From Halonatronomonas betaini (GTDB lineage Bacteria; Bacillota; Halanaerobiia; Halanaerobiales; Halarsenatibacteraceae), in contig NZ_JADPIE010000001.1 of NCBI RefSeq assembly GCF_015666175.1, forward strand, positions 41,741 through 105,740: DNA of 64,000 nucleotides. The letters run 5' to 3'. Numbering within the stretch: the stretch's first letter is position 1; the number at the start of each line of letters is the position of its first letter. The translations under genes were made by a program, and so were the position numbers. Shown piece by piece: positions 48,316-56,489 of the stretch. The notes under the pieces are model-generated. The model did not search any database and had not been told where the DNA came from. It saw only the letters and a list, made by a program, of their open reading frames with translations.

Positions 48316-48609
48316 TTGATTAATAAATATATTTCAGGCATTAATAAAGAAGAGTTTTTGAGCAATCAAGAAAAACAGGATGCAGTTGTAAATAGATTGC
48401 AGGTTATTGGAGAAGCAGTGAAAAACATTGATGAAGTTGTTAAGAAAAAGTATACTGGTATTCCCTGGCGGCAGATGGCTGGCATGAGAGATGTATTAAT
48501 TCATAGATATCATGGAATAGATATAGAGCTTGTCTGGGATACGGTTAATGATGAATTGGTTTTAATTTTAGAAGAAATCAATAAAATGTTAGAAAATATG
48601 AATGAATGA
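48316..48609 (+). CDS. HepT-like (DUF86) RNase toxin, 5' end frameshifted
   Basis: The frame encodes a HEPN RNase with RDVLIHRYHGID (about residue 58 of this frame), the RxxxxH active site. The homologous start lies upstream: the same frame reads WKNRDYLLDIKTSIEL from 48271 but is closed by TGA at 48268. The ATG at 48263, overlapping the MntA stop, runs out of frame to a TAG. One missing T at about 48269 would join them. A TTG at 48316 is the first start in frame, giving ~97 residues without the first helix. It may be inactive, or an assembly error. Confidence 0.6.
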   Translation: MINKYISGINKEEFLSNQEKQDAVVNRLQVIGEAVKNIDEVVKKKYTGIPWRQMAGMRDVLIHRYHGIDIELVWDTVNDELVLILEEINKMLENMNE

Positions 48610-48616
48610 AATATCT

Positions 48617-48645
48617 CCAGGGATTAATAAAACCCTGGGCTTTTT
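48617..48645 (+). terminator. Rho-independent terminator after the MntA-HepT pair
   Basis: CCAGGG (48617-48622) pairs with CCCTGG (48633-48638), followed by GCTTTTTC. It shows that the next gene starts downstream of 48650. Confidence 0.75.
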
Positions 48646-48701
48646 CTTATTTTGAGATTAAAATTATAATAAATTTAACAAATCAAATGAAACAGGTGAT
48701 G

Positions 48702-49649
48702 AAGTTGGAAAATCAGTCAGATTCACAGAATAAATATAATAAAAAATTAGGTATAATCTATGGCGTCATGGCCTTTACAGCCTGGGGCTTTTTGCCGGTA
48801 TACTGGGATTTATTAAATCAGATACCTGCCCTTGAAATCCTGGCCCATCGGATAGTCTGGTCCTTTATTTTTGTAACAGCCCTCCTTATAGTTAAGGGCA
48901 AATTCAATACCCTGAAGGAAATCCTGGCCAGCAGGCAGAAATCTCTGCTTGTCTTTGCCGGAGCAGTCCTGATCAGTATCAACTGGTATACATATATCTG
49001 GGCAGTAAATTCTAATTTTGTCCTCCAGACAAGTATGGGTTATTATATCAACCCCCTGGTTGTCTCACTTTTGAGCATGGTTGTTCTTAAGGAGAAGTTT
49101 AATAAAGGCAAGATAACAGCACTTATCCTGGCCACCATCGGTGTCCTGATCCAGACAGTTCAATACGGAAGTGTTCCCTGGGTGGCCTTAATCCTGGCAG
49201 TTAGTTTTGCACTCTATGGCCTGGTCAAAAAGATAGTCAATATCGATACTATTACAGCCCTGGCCCTGGAAACCTTAATGATTACCCCAATAGCATTATT
49301 CTATATTGGCCGGATTGAACTTGGCGGCACAGGCAGCCTGACAGTAATTCCTTTCTCAGTTCTCGTCATCTTATTACTTTCAGGTATAGTTACTGCCACA
49401 CCATTGCTCTGGTTTGCCAGAGGAACCCAGCTAGTTGAGTTTTCAACGATCGGGTTCTTACAGTATATTGCCCCAACAATCAGCTTTTTCCTAGGAGTAT
49501 TCTTCTTTAGAGAAGACTTCTCAATAACCCACCTGATCAGTTTCGGCTTTATCTGGACCGCCCTGATTGTTTATACGCTGGCAATTACCAGAGGCACCAA
49601 AAAGGAGCAGGGTCAGGTCCGAACCAGCAAATCTGAAACCAGAGTATAA
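48702..49649 (+). CDS. rarD: RarD-type EamA-family permease
   Basis: This ~315-residue membrane protein has ten predicted helices in two EamA repeats and the RarD signatures IYGVMAFTAWGFLPVYWDLL and ALEILAHRIVWSFIF. It probably exports a small molecule such as an amino acid or drug-like compound; RarD of E. coli is linked to chloramphenicol sensitivity. I prefer the TTG at 48702, spaced from AGGTG; an ATG at 48696 sits too close to that site. An earlier in-frame ATG at 48606 lies before the terminator and is unlikely. Confidence 0.85.
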   Translation, partial: KLENQSDSQNKYNKKLGIIYGVMAFTAWGFLPVYWDLLNQIPALEILAHRIVWSFIFVTALLIVKGKFNTLKEILASRQKSLLVFAGAVLISINWYTYIWAVNSNFVLQTSMGYYINPLVVSLLSMVVLKEKFNKGKITALILATIGVLIQTVQYGSVPWVALILAVSFALYGLVKKIVNIDTITALALETLMITPIALFYIGRIELGGTGSLTVIPFSVLVILLLSGIVTATPLLWFARGTQLVEFSTIGFLQYIAPTISFFLGVFFFREDFSITHLISFGFIWTALIVYTLAITRGTKKEQGQVRTSKSETRV

Positions 49650-49721
49650 AAGATTGAGAATAATCTTAAAATGTAAAATCTTTTATAGAATTAAAACGAC
49701 CTTAGGAGGTATAATTAAGTA

Positions 49722-50876
49722 ATGAAGAATATATTTCAGCAGATAGCAGCCAGAGAAGATGAAATGATCAAAGAACTGGAGCAGCTAGTCAATATCGATA
49801 GTGGTTCATATACTAAAGCAGGGATCGACAAAATCATCTCAAAATACGATGATATCTATACCGGTCTCGGCTTTGAAACAGAAATCAAAGAAAATGATGA
49901 AAATGGCAATAACCTGATTGCCAGAAGAACTGGAGAGCTTGATGGCAGCTGGCTATTTTTAGGCCATGTCGATACAGTCTTCCCTGAAGGAACAGCAGAA
50001 AAACGGCCATTTAAACTCGATAGAGAAGCCGACAGAGCCTATGGCCCAGGTGTCTGCGATATGAAATCTGGAGTCGTTATCCTAAAGAATGTATTAGAAA
50101 CCCTGATAACCTCAGGTACTGAACTCCCTGACCTGGTTGTTCTCTTAAATGGAGATGAAGAGATCGGTTCTCCAACCTCCAGAGAACTTATAGAAGATGC
50201 TGCCAGAGAGGTTACAGCCTGTTTTGTATTAGAACCAGGCCGCCAGGGTGGCGAGCTGGTTATCGCCAGAAAAGGTGTCGGTATCTATGAACTTATAGTT
50301 AGTGGCCAGGCAGCCCATGCCGGTTCCAACCATCAGGATGGGGTCAGTGCAATCGAGGAACTAACCTATAAGATCCAGGATGTCCATAAACTGACCGATT
50401 ATGAACAGGGTATAACCCTTAATGTTGGCGTAATTGCAGGCGGAGAACGCCCTAATATCGTAGCTGATAATGCCCGGGCAGAAATAGACTTAAGAATCGT
50501 GAAAGCTGAACAGGCCGAAGAAATAGAAAAGCAGCTTAAAGCAATAGCAGCTAAAGAATATCTGCCAGGTGCCAAAACTATCCTGAAAGGCGGACTCAAC
50601 CGGCCTCCAATGGAGCCGAGCCAGCAGTCAGAGCAGTTCTTTAACATCTTTGCAGAAGCCGGTAAAAGCCTGGGACTTGAACTGGAAGAAAAGTTAACCG
50701 GTGGAGCCTCAGACGGCAACTTTGTCAGCGGTTTAGGAGTACCAACCCTTGATGCCTTAGGAGCAGTTGGTGGCGGTAATCATAGCGATCAGGAATATAT
50801 TGAGCTCTCAACATTAGTCGAACGGGCTCAGATCCTGGCAGGCGGCCTGACAGAACTGGCCAGCAAATTAGACTGA
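49722..50876 (+). CDS. M20-family metallopeptidase (glutamate carboxypeptidase-like)
   Basis: This 384-residue enzyme has FLGHVDTVFPEG (metal His and Asp, about residue 85), GPGVCDMKSGVV (Asp, about 108), catalytic Glu in LNGDEEIGSP (about 145), Glu/Asp farther on and a late His (GGNHSDQEYI). The dimerisation domain is in the middle (VSGQAAHAGSNHQDG). It resembles carboxypeptidase G2, which removes C-terminal glutamate from folate-like or N-acyl-glutamate compounds. Substrate unknown. It stands alone between RarD and the antiporter gene, AGGAGG before ATG. Confidence 0.87.
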   Translation: MKNIFQQIAAREDEMIKELEQLVNIDSGSYTKAGIDKIISKYDDIYTGLGFETEIKENDENGNNLIARRTGELDGSWLFLGHVDTVFPEGTAEKRPFKLDREADRAYGPGVCDMKSGVVILKNVLETLITSGTELPDLVVLLNGDEEIGSPTSRELIEDAAREVTACFVLEPGRQGGELVIARKGVGIYELIVSGQAAHAGSNHQDGVSAIEELTYKIQDVHKLTDYEQGITLNVGVIAGGERPNIVADNARAEIDLRIVKAEQAEEIEKQLKAIAAKEYLPGAKTILKGGLNRPPMEPSQQSEQFFNIFAEAGKSLGLELEEKLTGGASDGNFVSGLGVPTLDALGAVGGGNHSDQEYIELSTLVERAQILAGGLTELASKLD

Positions 50877-50934
50877 TCTTAAAGTTTTTAAGTTGGCAAT
50901 CTACTCAAATTAGTCGATTCCAGGAGGTTTTAAT

Positions 50935-52551
50935 ATGCCTTCAACACTTACAGATATATTGCCTTTAACATTAATTAACCCTGGTATTATCCTGATAATT
51001 ACCGGGTTTATATCTATCTTTTTAAAAAATAATAAGCAGCGCCTGATAATTTCTCTTACTGGTCTGGCGACTGCTCTATTTATTCTCCTGGGATTACCTG
51101 AAGGTGAGCGACTATTAACATTTGTCTTTCTTGATTTTGAGATAATATTGCTTGAGGTAGATGCAATCTCCAGAAATATTGCCCTTGTCTTTGTCGCCTT
51201 CGGCACCAGTGCCTTTATTTTCTCATATAATTTTTCGACTAGAAAAGAATTTCCCCTGGTTAATTTCTATCTCGGCTTTTCCTTTATAATTTTATTTGTC
51301 GGCGATTTTATCAGCTTCTTTATTGCCTGGGAACTCATAACTCTTTCTGCATTCTTTCTAATATATGATATTTATGACGGTGTCAGACAGCATACAGCCC
51401 AGTATTATATTTTGATGCATGTCTTTGGTGGCCTGATGCTTCTCTGGGGAATAATCCTCCATGTAACAGAATCAGGCTCTGTGATCCTTGCAGTCCCGGA
51501 AAGAGGCATGATTTTCTTCCTGTTATCAATCGGAATCAAACTGGCCTTTGTTGGCGTCCATACCTGGCTGCCCAGGACCTATGCCAATATTCCCTTCCAT
51601 GTCAGCGTTATTCTATCTGCCTACACCTCAAAAATAGGTGTTTATGGCCTCTACAGATTAATAGAGATAGATAACATCCTGCTTGCCTATTTCGGGGTCT
51701 TTAATGCCATTTTAGGAGTTGCCCTGGCCATAACCCATTCTGATATAAGAAAGATCCTGTCATATTCAATTGTCAGCCAGATAGGTTATATGATTGTTGG
51801 AATCGGCATCGGCAATGAATTAGGCATAGTTGGTGGTGGCTTTCATATCGTTAATCATATTCTATATAAAGGGCTCCATTTTATAATGGCTGGAACGATT
51901 ATTTATTCCATCGGCCATGATAACCTTGAACATCTAGGCGGCCTCTGGAAAAAGTTGCCCTTAACCTTTATTACCGGTCTGATTGCCTCATTATCTATTG
52001 CCGGATTTCCATTTTTTAATGGCTATCTCAGTAAAACAATGATCAAACATAGCACCGACAATCAGATATTATATTACGGCATGATTATAGCAGGAATTGG
52101 CACAGCCTTAACATTTATTAAGGTTATCTATTTCGGCTTCATAAGAGAAGGGGACAACCCTGAAATAAAGAAACAGCCATTATTTTCAATGAGATTCTCA
52201 ATGGTCTTCTTAACCATTATTATGATGGCTACCGCTATACTGCCGGATCAGATGGAATCCCTCTATAATATCTCAACTGGCATTAACTATTTCTCAGGCT
52301 ATGAAATCTGGAGTGCCCTTCAGCCTAATTTAATTGCCCTGGCATTATTTCCAGTCGTAAAAAGAGCCATTTCACCCCATCCAGAAAAGCCAATCGAACC
52401 AGATTTTTATTGCAATGCCTGTAACTACTTTATCGAATTTGACGACAATGTCTCGAAAATCCATACCGGCGACACAGTCAGATACGTCACCTGGGTTCTA
52501 TTCACCCTGGTCTTACTCTTACTCAACTTTTACGTAATCAACTTATTCTAA
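50935..52551 (+). CDS. Lone Mrp-D/NuoM-like antiporter subunit
   Basis: This 538-residue protein has about 14 hydrophobic helices and conserved residues of the complex I/Mrp antiporter family: FFIAWELITLSAFFLIYD (Glu in helix 5), FLLSIGIKLAFVGVHTWLP (Lys) and IVNHILYKGLHFIMAG. These subunits pump Na+ or H+. It is single, with no other mrp or nuo genes, so may be a remnant or partner of a distant operon. Unusually, the C-terminus has CNACNYFIEFDD before a final helix, a possible metal or redox-sensing site. Confidence 0.82.
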   Translation: MPSTLTDILPLTLINPGIILIITGFISIFLKNNKQRLIISLTGLATALFILLGLPEGERLLTFVFLDFEIILLEVDAISRNIALVFVAFGTSAFIFSYNFSTRKEFPLVNFYLGFSFIILFVGDFISFFIAWELITLSAFFLIYDIYDGVRQHTAQYYILMHVFGGLMLLWGIILHVTESGSVILAVPERGMIFFLLSIGIKLAFVGVHTWLPRTYANIPFHVSVILSAYTSKIGVYGLYRLIEIDNILLAYFGVFNAILGVALAITHSDIRKILSYSIVSQIGYMIVGIGIGNELGIVGGGFHIVNHILYKGLHFIMAGTIIYSIGHDNLEHLGGLWKKLPLTFITGLIASLSIAGFPFFNGYLSKTMIKHSTDNQILYYGMIIAGIGTALTFIKVIYFGFIREGDNPEIKKQPLFSMRFSMVFLTIIMMATAILPDQMESLYNISTGINYFSGYEIWSALQPNLIALALFPVVKRAISPHPEKPIEPDFYCNACNYFIEFDDNVSKIHTGDTVRYVTWVLFTLVLLLLNFYVINLF

Positions 52552-52598
52552 ACCAGTTTTTATTAGCCTCAATAATAAAAATAAAGGAGATGTAAACC

Positions 52599-53108
52599 AT
52601 GCCAGCCGATCCATTTATATTTTTTAATGGCAACTGTAGAGAGGCAGTCGAATATTATGCAGAGGTTTTTGAAACTGACAGTCCAGAGATTGATACCTTT
52701 GAGGAAAACTTAGAAGATATTGAGATAGATTTATCGGAAGCTGACATCAGGAGAGTTATGTATACCAGTCTTGAGATTGAAGGAAGTGTCGTAATGTTCT
52801 CAGATGCCATAGAAGACGATCCTGTAACTTTTGGGACAAATATGAGCCTGGTTATTACCTCTGATAGTATTGATAGAATCAGAAAATATTTTCAGCGGCT
52901 GGAAGAGGATGGTCAGGTCCTGATGCCACTTAAAGAGACCTTTTGGAGCAAATGTTTCGGTGCAGTAATAGATAAATTCGGTATACTCTGGCAGTTTAAT
53001 CTTGAAGGACCAGGAATAGATGAAATTATCAAGAAGAGAAAAGAAAATTTTAATATTGATGATAGTCTATCCGAAAAAGAAATAATGGATTTATTGGATG
53101 AAGAATAA
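52599..53108 (+). CDS. VOC-family (PhnB-like) protein
   Basis: This 169-residue protein has the PhnB-type beta-alpha-beta repeats: FIFFNGNCREAVEYYAEVF at the N-terminus, VMFSDA in the middle and SKCFGAVIDKFGILWQFNL later, the usual order of VOC superfamily members. It carries an acidic insertion (EENLEDIEIDLSEAD). The enzyme activity is unknown; family members include glyoxalases and dioxygenases. AAAGGAG precedes the ATG. Confidence 0.85.
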   Translation: MPADPFIFFNGNCREAVEYYAEVFETDSPEIDTFEENLEDIEIDLSEADIRRVMYTSLEIEGSVVMFSDAIEDDPVTFGTNMSLVITSDSIDRIRKYFQRLEEDGQVLMPLKETFWSKCFGAVIDKFGILWQFNLEGPGIDEIIKKRKENFNIDDSLSEKEIMDLLDEE

Positions 53109-53112
53109 ATTA

Positions 53113-53220
53113 TTGAGCAGGGATGATAATATCCTGAAAGTTAAAGGTCTCGATGCCATTAATGAAACCCCAGTCCTGGATATCAGGCCATTCGCTGAAA
53201 ACTATGACTGTCCATCCTGA
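53113..53220 (+). pseudogene. Remnant of a TrmO/TsaA-like (UPF0066) gene
   Basis: The frame from 53113 encodes VKGLDAINETPVLDIRPFAE, the conserved C-terminal motif of the TrmO/TsaA family of tRNA methyltransferases, and ends at a TGA at 53218. No upstream domain exists and no start with a proper ribosome binding site. It is about 36 codons of a ~150-codon gene. Its end overlaps the stop region of the reverse nucleotidyltransferase gene, which may have inserted here. Confidence 0.6.
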
Positions 53221-53633
53221 TCATTAAGTATCTTCTCCTTTAAATATTTTTGCTGTACTTTCAAATAAGGCTTGAAATCCAGGTATTTTCGAATAGTTAA
53301 AGAAAAATAACTGTTCGGTTCAAAGTCTTCTGCTGCATATAATAAATTGTTATGTTTTACAACCTCGTATTTTGCAACAATTGAAAGGTTATTTAATATT
53401 ACTAGATCAATATTATCATAACCTAGATCAGTTAGTTCTTTTAAGACCTTCAACTTGATTTCTGATTGATTTTTTTCTTCCCTTAGCAAAATAGCAATAT
53501 CAAGATCACTTAAACGGTTGGCCTTCCCACTTGCATGGGATCCAAACAAATAAGCAGCCTGGATATTCTCTATATCATCTAAATTTACAAAATAATCTTT
53601 AACAGCTTTTAGATCATCAATCAACTCGGTCAT
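53202..53633 (-). CDS. MntA-like nucleotidyltransferase (stand-alone)
   Basis: This 143-residue protein has the GSHASGKANRLSDLDIAILL motif (about residues 32-51) with GS and DxD, and a C-terminal region with a late helix. It resembles MntA but has no HEPN partner beside it. It may act with a HepT in trans or be an orphan after deletion; it is the third nucleotidyltransferase in the window. A TrmO remnant lies at its 3' end. Confidence 0.78.
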   Translation of the reverse strand: MTELIDDLKAVKDYFVNLDDIENIQAAYLFGSHASGKANRLSDLDIAILLREEKNQSEIKLKVLKELTDLGYDNIDLVILNNLSIVAKYEVVKHNNLLYAAEDFEPNSYFSLTIRKYLDFKPYLKVQQKYLKEKILNDQDGQS

Positions 53634-53760
53634 ATTATCACCTCTAATGGCTACAATTACTTTAGTTTATTATAACATAAGTTAATCTTAATTTATATTC
53701 CTCTTTTTTAATTCCAGTATTTATGTTATAATATAGCCGTATTAGCAAAAACTAAATAAA

Positions 53761-53847
53761 GCACAGGGGGAGCTATTATATAGCTGAGAATGAGGTATTG
53801 ACCTCTAGACCCTTGAAACCTGATCTGGATAATACCAGCGGAGGGAT
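53761..53847 (+). promoter_or_regulatory. TPP riboswitch (THI element)
   Basis: CAGGGGGAGC (53764-53773), GCTGAGA (53783-53789), GACCCTTGAAACCTGATCTGG (split across 53808-53827), TAATACCAGCG (53830-53840) and GAGGGA form the THI box in standard order. It sits before the thiD-thiE-thiM operon. A terminator at 53907-53935 follows, so thiamine pyrophosphate binding is expected to stop transcription. Confidence 0.92.
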
Positions 53848-53906
53848 GTGTAGATTAAGTGCTATTATTTTCACTTATAATAGACTTAAAATAATTTGTA
53901 TTTCAG

Positions 53907-53935
53907 GCACAGTCCTTCCCGGGCTGTGCTTTTTT
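53907..53935 (+). terminator. Riboswitch expression-platform terminator
   Basis: GCACAGTCC (53907-53915), a TTCCC loop and GGGCTGTGC (53921-53929), with one G-T wobble, followed by TTTTTT. It lies 36 bp before the thiD ATG. Confidence 0.87.
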
Positions 53936-53970
53936 ATATGCCAAAACATTTATATGAAAGGGGATTAATT

Positions 53971-54798
53971 ATGCAAAAAGTTCTAACAGTTGCTGGCTCT
54001 GATTCTGGTGGAGGCGCCGGTATCCAGGCAGATTTAAAAACCATGACAGTCCATAATGTCTATGGCGCCTCAGTTATAACAGCCTTAACAGCCCAGAATA
54101 CCCTTGGTGTTCAGGACGTTAGTCCAGTAGATTTAGATTTTATTGCCAGCCAGTTTGATTCAGTTTTCCAGGATATTAATTTTGATGCTGCCAAAACAGG
54201 AATGCTGGCAACTAAAGAGATCGTTATTTTAACATCAGAAAAATTCAAAGAATATAATCAGGCTAATCTTGTTGTAGATCCAGTAATGGTTGCTACCAGC
54301 GGTGACCTGCTCCTTGAGAGCACAGCCGTTGATGCATATAGAGAAAAACTCCTGCCCCTGGCAAAGGTGGTCACCCCAAATTTAAATGAAGCCAGAGTTC
54401 TGGCAGGATATGAACCTAATGCAGAAGTTGATCCAGAAGAGCTGGCCAGAAAGATATATGATTTTGGCTCTGAATATGTATTGGTTAAAGGAGGCCACTC
54501 TAACATAGAGGCAACTGTCAGTGGCCGGCCCCCCCAGGTCACTGACATCCTTTATGATGGCAAAAACTTCACAGAATTAAGTGGCCAGTATATTAAAACT
54601 AATAATACCCATGGTACAGGCTGCACACTTTCAGCCTCAATAGCCAGTAACCTGGCCCTGGGTCTGGAAGTCGGAAAGGCTTTAGAGGCCTCAAAGCAGT
54701 ATATTACCCGGGCTATTAAAGATGAAATTGAGATTGGTTCAGGTAATAATCCTGTTAACCATCTTGTTAAATGTATCGAGCGAGGTGAAGCTACTTGA
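53971..54798 (+). CDS. thiD: Hydroxymethylpyrimidine/phosphomethylpyrimidine kinase
   Basis: This 275-residue kinase has the ribokinase-like signature VLTVAGSDSGGGAGIQADLK at the N-terminus, VVDPVMVATSG in the middle and TNNTHGTGCTLSASIAS near residue 210. It phosphorylates HMP to HMP-P to HMP-PP for thiamine synthesis. The ATG at 53971 follows GAAAGGGGA. It is first in a thiD-thiE-thiM salvage operon governed by the TPP riboswitch; thiE starts 4 bp inside its stop. Confidence 0.95.
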   Translation: MQKVLTVAGSDSGGGAGIQADLKTMTVHNVYGASVITALTAQNTLGVQDVSPVDLDFIASQFDSVFQDINFDAAKTGMLATKEIVILTSEKFKEYNQANLVVDPVMVATSGDLLLESTAVDAYREKLLPLAKVVTPNLNEARVLAGYEPNAEVDPEELARKIYDFGSEYVLVKGGHSNIEATVSGRPPQVTDILYDGKNFTELSGQYIKTNNTHGTGCTLSASIASNLALGLEVGKALEASKQYITRAIKDEIEIGSGNNPVNHLVKCIERGEAT

Positions 54799-55460
54799 AG
54801 AAATTGAACTGGGATCTCTATTTAATCACAGAGGAGAAGTTATCAGCTGGTCGCTCAACCCTTGAAGTTGTCAGAGAGGCAGTTGATGGTGGCGTTGATG
54901 TAATCCAGTTAAGAGAGAAAAACCTGCCATTAAGAGAAAGGTTTAGACTTGGCCAGGAGATTAAAAAAATAACTGAACAGACAGATATAGATTTCATTGT
55001 AAATGATAGGGTCGATCTTGCCCTGGCTCTTGATGCAGATGGAGTTCATCTTGGCCAGTCAGATCTCCCCCTGATTGAAGCCAGAAGAATTCTCGGAGAA
55101 GATAAGATCATTGGAATCTCAGGACATACCTTTAAAGAAATAGAATTAGCCGAAAGAGATGGTGCCGATTATCTTGGAGTAGGTGCCGTATTTTCAACTG
55201 ATTCCAAGCAGGTTGATAGCTCCAAAGATGGAATTGGGCCGGCAGGAATTACAAAAATAAGCGAAAAGAGCAACCTTCCAATCATTGCAATCGGTGGGCT
55301 TAATAAAGATAACTGCTGCCAGGTCATTGAATCTGGAGCAGATACTATCTCTGTTATATCAGCAATTACAAAAGCAGCAAATATTTCTGAAGAGACTAAA
55401 ATCTTTAAAGACAGAATAATCTCAGCCAAAAGAGGTGCTATTAAAAATGGAATTAACTGA
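54795..55460 (+). CDS. thiE: Thiamine-phosphate synthase
   Basis: This 221-residue TIM barrel has VDVIQLREKNLPLRER, DFIVNDRVDLALALDADGVHLGQSDL (a cofactor site seen in two parts), GISGHTF and LPIIAIGGLN, the diagnostic ThiE pattern. It joins HMP-PP and thiazole phosphate to give thiamine phosphate. It starts with TTG in TTGA overlap with thiD and overlaps thiM by 14 bp, implying translational coupling. Confidence 0.95.
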   Translation: MKKLNWDLYLITEEKLSAGRSTLEVVREAVDGGVDVIQLREKNLPLRERFRLGQEIKKITEQTDIDFIVNDRVDLALALDADGVHLGQSDLPLIEARRILGEDKIIGISGHTFKEIELAERDGADYLGVGAVFSTDSKQVDSSKDGIGPAGITKISEKSNLPIIAIGGLNKDNCCQVIESGADTISVISAITKAANISEETKIFKDRIISAKRGAIKNGIN

Positions 55461-56256
55461 TCTATTTTCAGATTTAAATAAAACAGGCCAGAATCTATTA
55501 AATGAAATCAATGAACAGAAGCCGTTAATATTACAGCTGACCAATGAAGTTACCATGAATGACTCTGCCAGCATAACATTAAACTGGGGTGCTTTGCCAG
55601 TAATGTCAAGCGGCAAAGAAGATGCAGCTGAAATGGTCGAGTCAGCAGCTGCCCTCCTGATTAATATTGGTACCCTCAATGATCATAAATTAGAAGTTAT
55701 GCTCAATGCAGGCAGGAGAGCCAATCAATTAGGAATTCCTGTTATTTTAGATCCAGTTGGTGCCGGGGCCACAGATTATCGGATAAAGTCAGTTAATATA
55801 CTGCTGGACCAGCTTGATTTTGCAGTCATTAAAGGAAATCAGAGTGAGATAGATATTCTGGCAGGAGTTGATTCAGAGATCAGAGGAGTAGAATCAATGG
55901 CTGCAGGCGATAATTATAAAGATTCAGCCAGAAAGCTTGCCGAAAGCCATTCTGCAATCACAGTTGTCACAGGCCCGGAAGATTACATCGCTGATTCAGA
56001 TAGAGCTATCAGTCTAGCAGGTGGAGATGAAATGCTTGGAGCTGTTGTTGGTACAGGCTGTATGCTTGGCAGCAGCCTGGCAGTTTTTGCAGCTGTCAGT
56101 GATCATGAACCTGACTTATTTAAAAGAGTTGTAGCGGCAGTTCATTTATATAATGTCGCCGGGGAAAAAGCAGGCAGAATTAAGTATTCACCGACTGCTT
56201 TTAAAACTGAGTTTTTAGATAGCATTTATCATAAAAGCAGTAATCCAGACTCATAA
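55447..56256 (+). CDS. thiM: Hydroxyethylthiazole kinase
   Basis: This 269-residue kinase has ITLNWGALPVMSSGKEDAAEM, PVILDPVGAGAT and GTGCMLGSSLAVF motifs of ThiM. It phosphorylates the thiazole alcohol salvaged from outside. The ATG at 55447 lies 10 nt after AGAGGTG; a GTG at 55435 overlaps that site. With thiD and thiE it makes a salvage-only thiamine operon: no thiC or thiazole synthesis genes are present here. Confidence 0.95.
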   Translation: MELTDLFSDLNKTGQNLLNEINEQKPLILQLTNEVTMNDSASITLNWGALPVMSSGKEDAAEMVESAAALLINIGTLNDHKLEVMLNAGRRANQLGIPVILDPVGAGATDYRIKSVNILLDQLDFAVIKGNQSEIDILAGVDSEIRGVESMAAGDNYKDSARKLAESHSAITVVTGPEDYIADSDRAISLAGGDEMLGAVVGTGCMLGSSLAVFAAVSDHEPDLFKRVVAAVHLYNVAGEKAGRIKYSPTAFKTEFLDSIYHKSSNPDS

Positions 56257-56269
56257 ACTGATGATCATA

Positions 56270-56309
56270 TGTGGATAACCTGTGCACAATGTGGATAAAT
56301 TGTGGACTA
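56270..56309 (-). promoter_or_regulatory. DnaA-box cluster
   Basis: Two perfect DnaA boxes (TTATCCACA on the minus strand) lie at 56270-56278 and 56290-56298, and a near match (TGTGGACTA on the plus strand) at 56301-56309. The flanking AT-rich TTGTTAATAA sequence resembles origin regions, but no dnaA or other origin gene is near. It may be a DnaA-titrating or regulatory site. Confidence 0.55.
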
Positions 56310-56340
56310 ATTGTTAATAACTTGTTGAAAACTAACTTTT

Positions 56341-56401
56341 GTCGGCAGGCAACCCCATACAAGATCTTCCCCATAAGCTAGAATGTTAAATGCCTGCCGG
56401 C
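56341..56401 (+). terminator. Hairpin ending the thi operon
   Basis: GTCGGCAGGCA (56341-56351) pairs with TGCCTGCCGGC (56391-56401) with a single G-T wobble, followed by ATTTATTTATATT. The loop is long (39 nt), so this is a probable terminator, not a certain one. Confidence 0.55.
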
Positions 56402-56489
56402 ATTTATTTATATTACTAGCATTTAAGGCCCTATATATGTTATATTATATATAGATATATAATTTACCATTGTATTTAGGAGGCCAAAA

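Noticed and set aside
56270..56309. Chromosomal replication origin
   Set aside because: Only two to three boxes, no dnaA, dnaN, rpmH or parAB nearby, and the region sits between metabolic genes.
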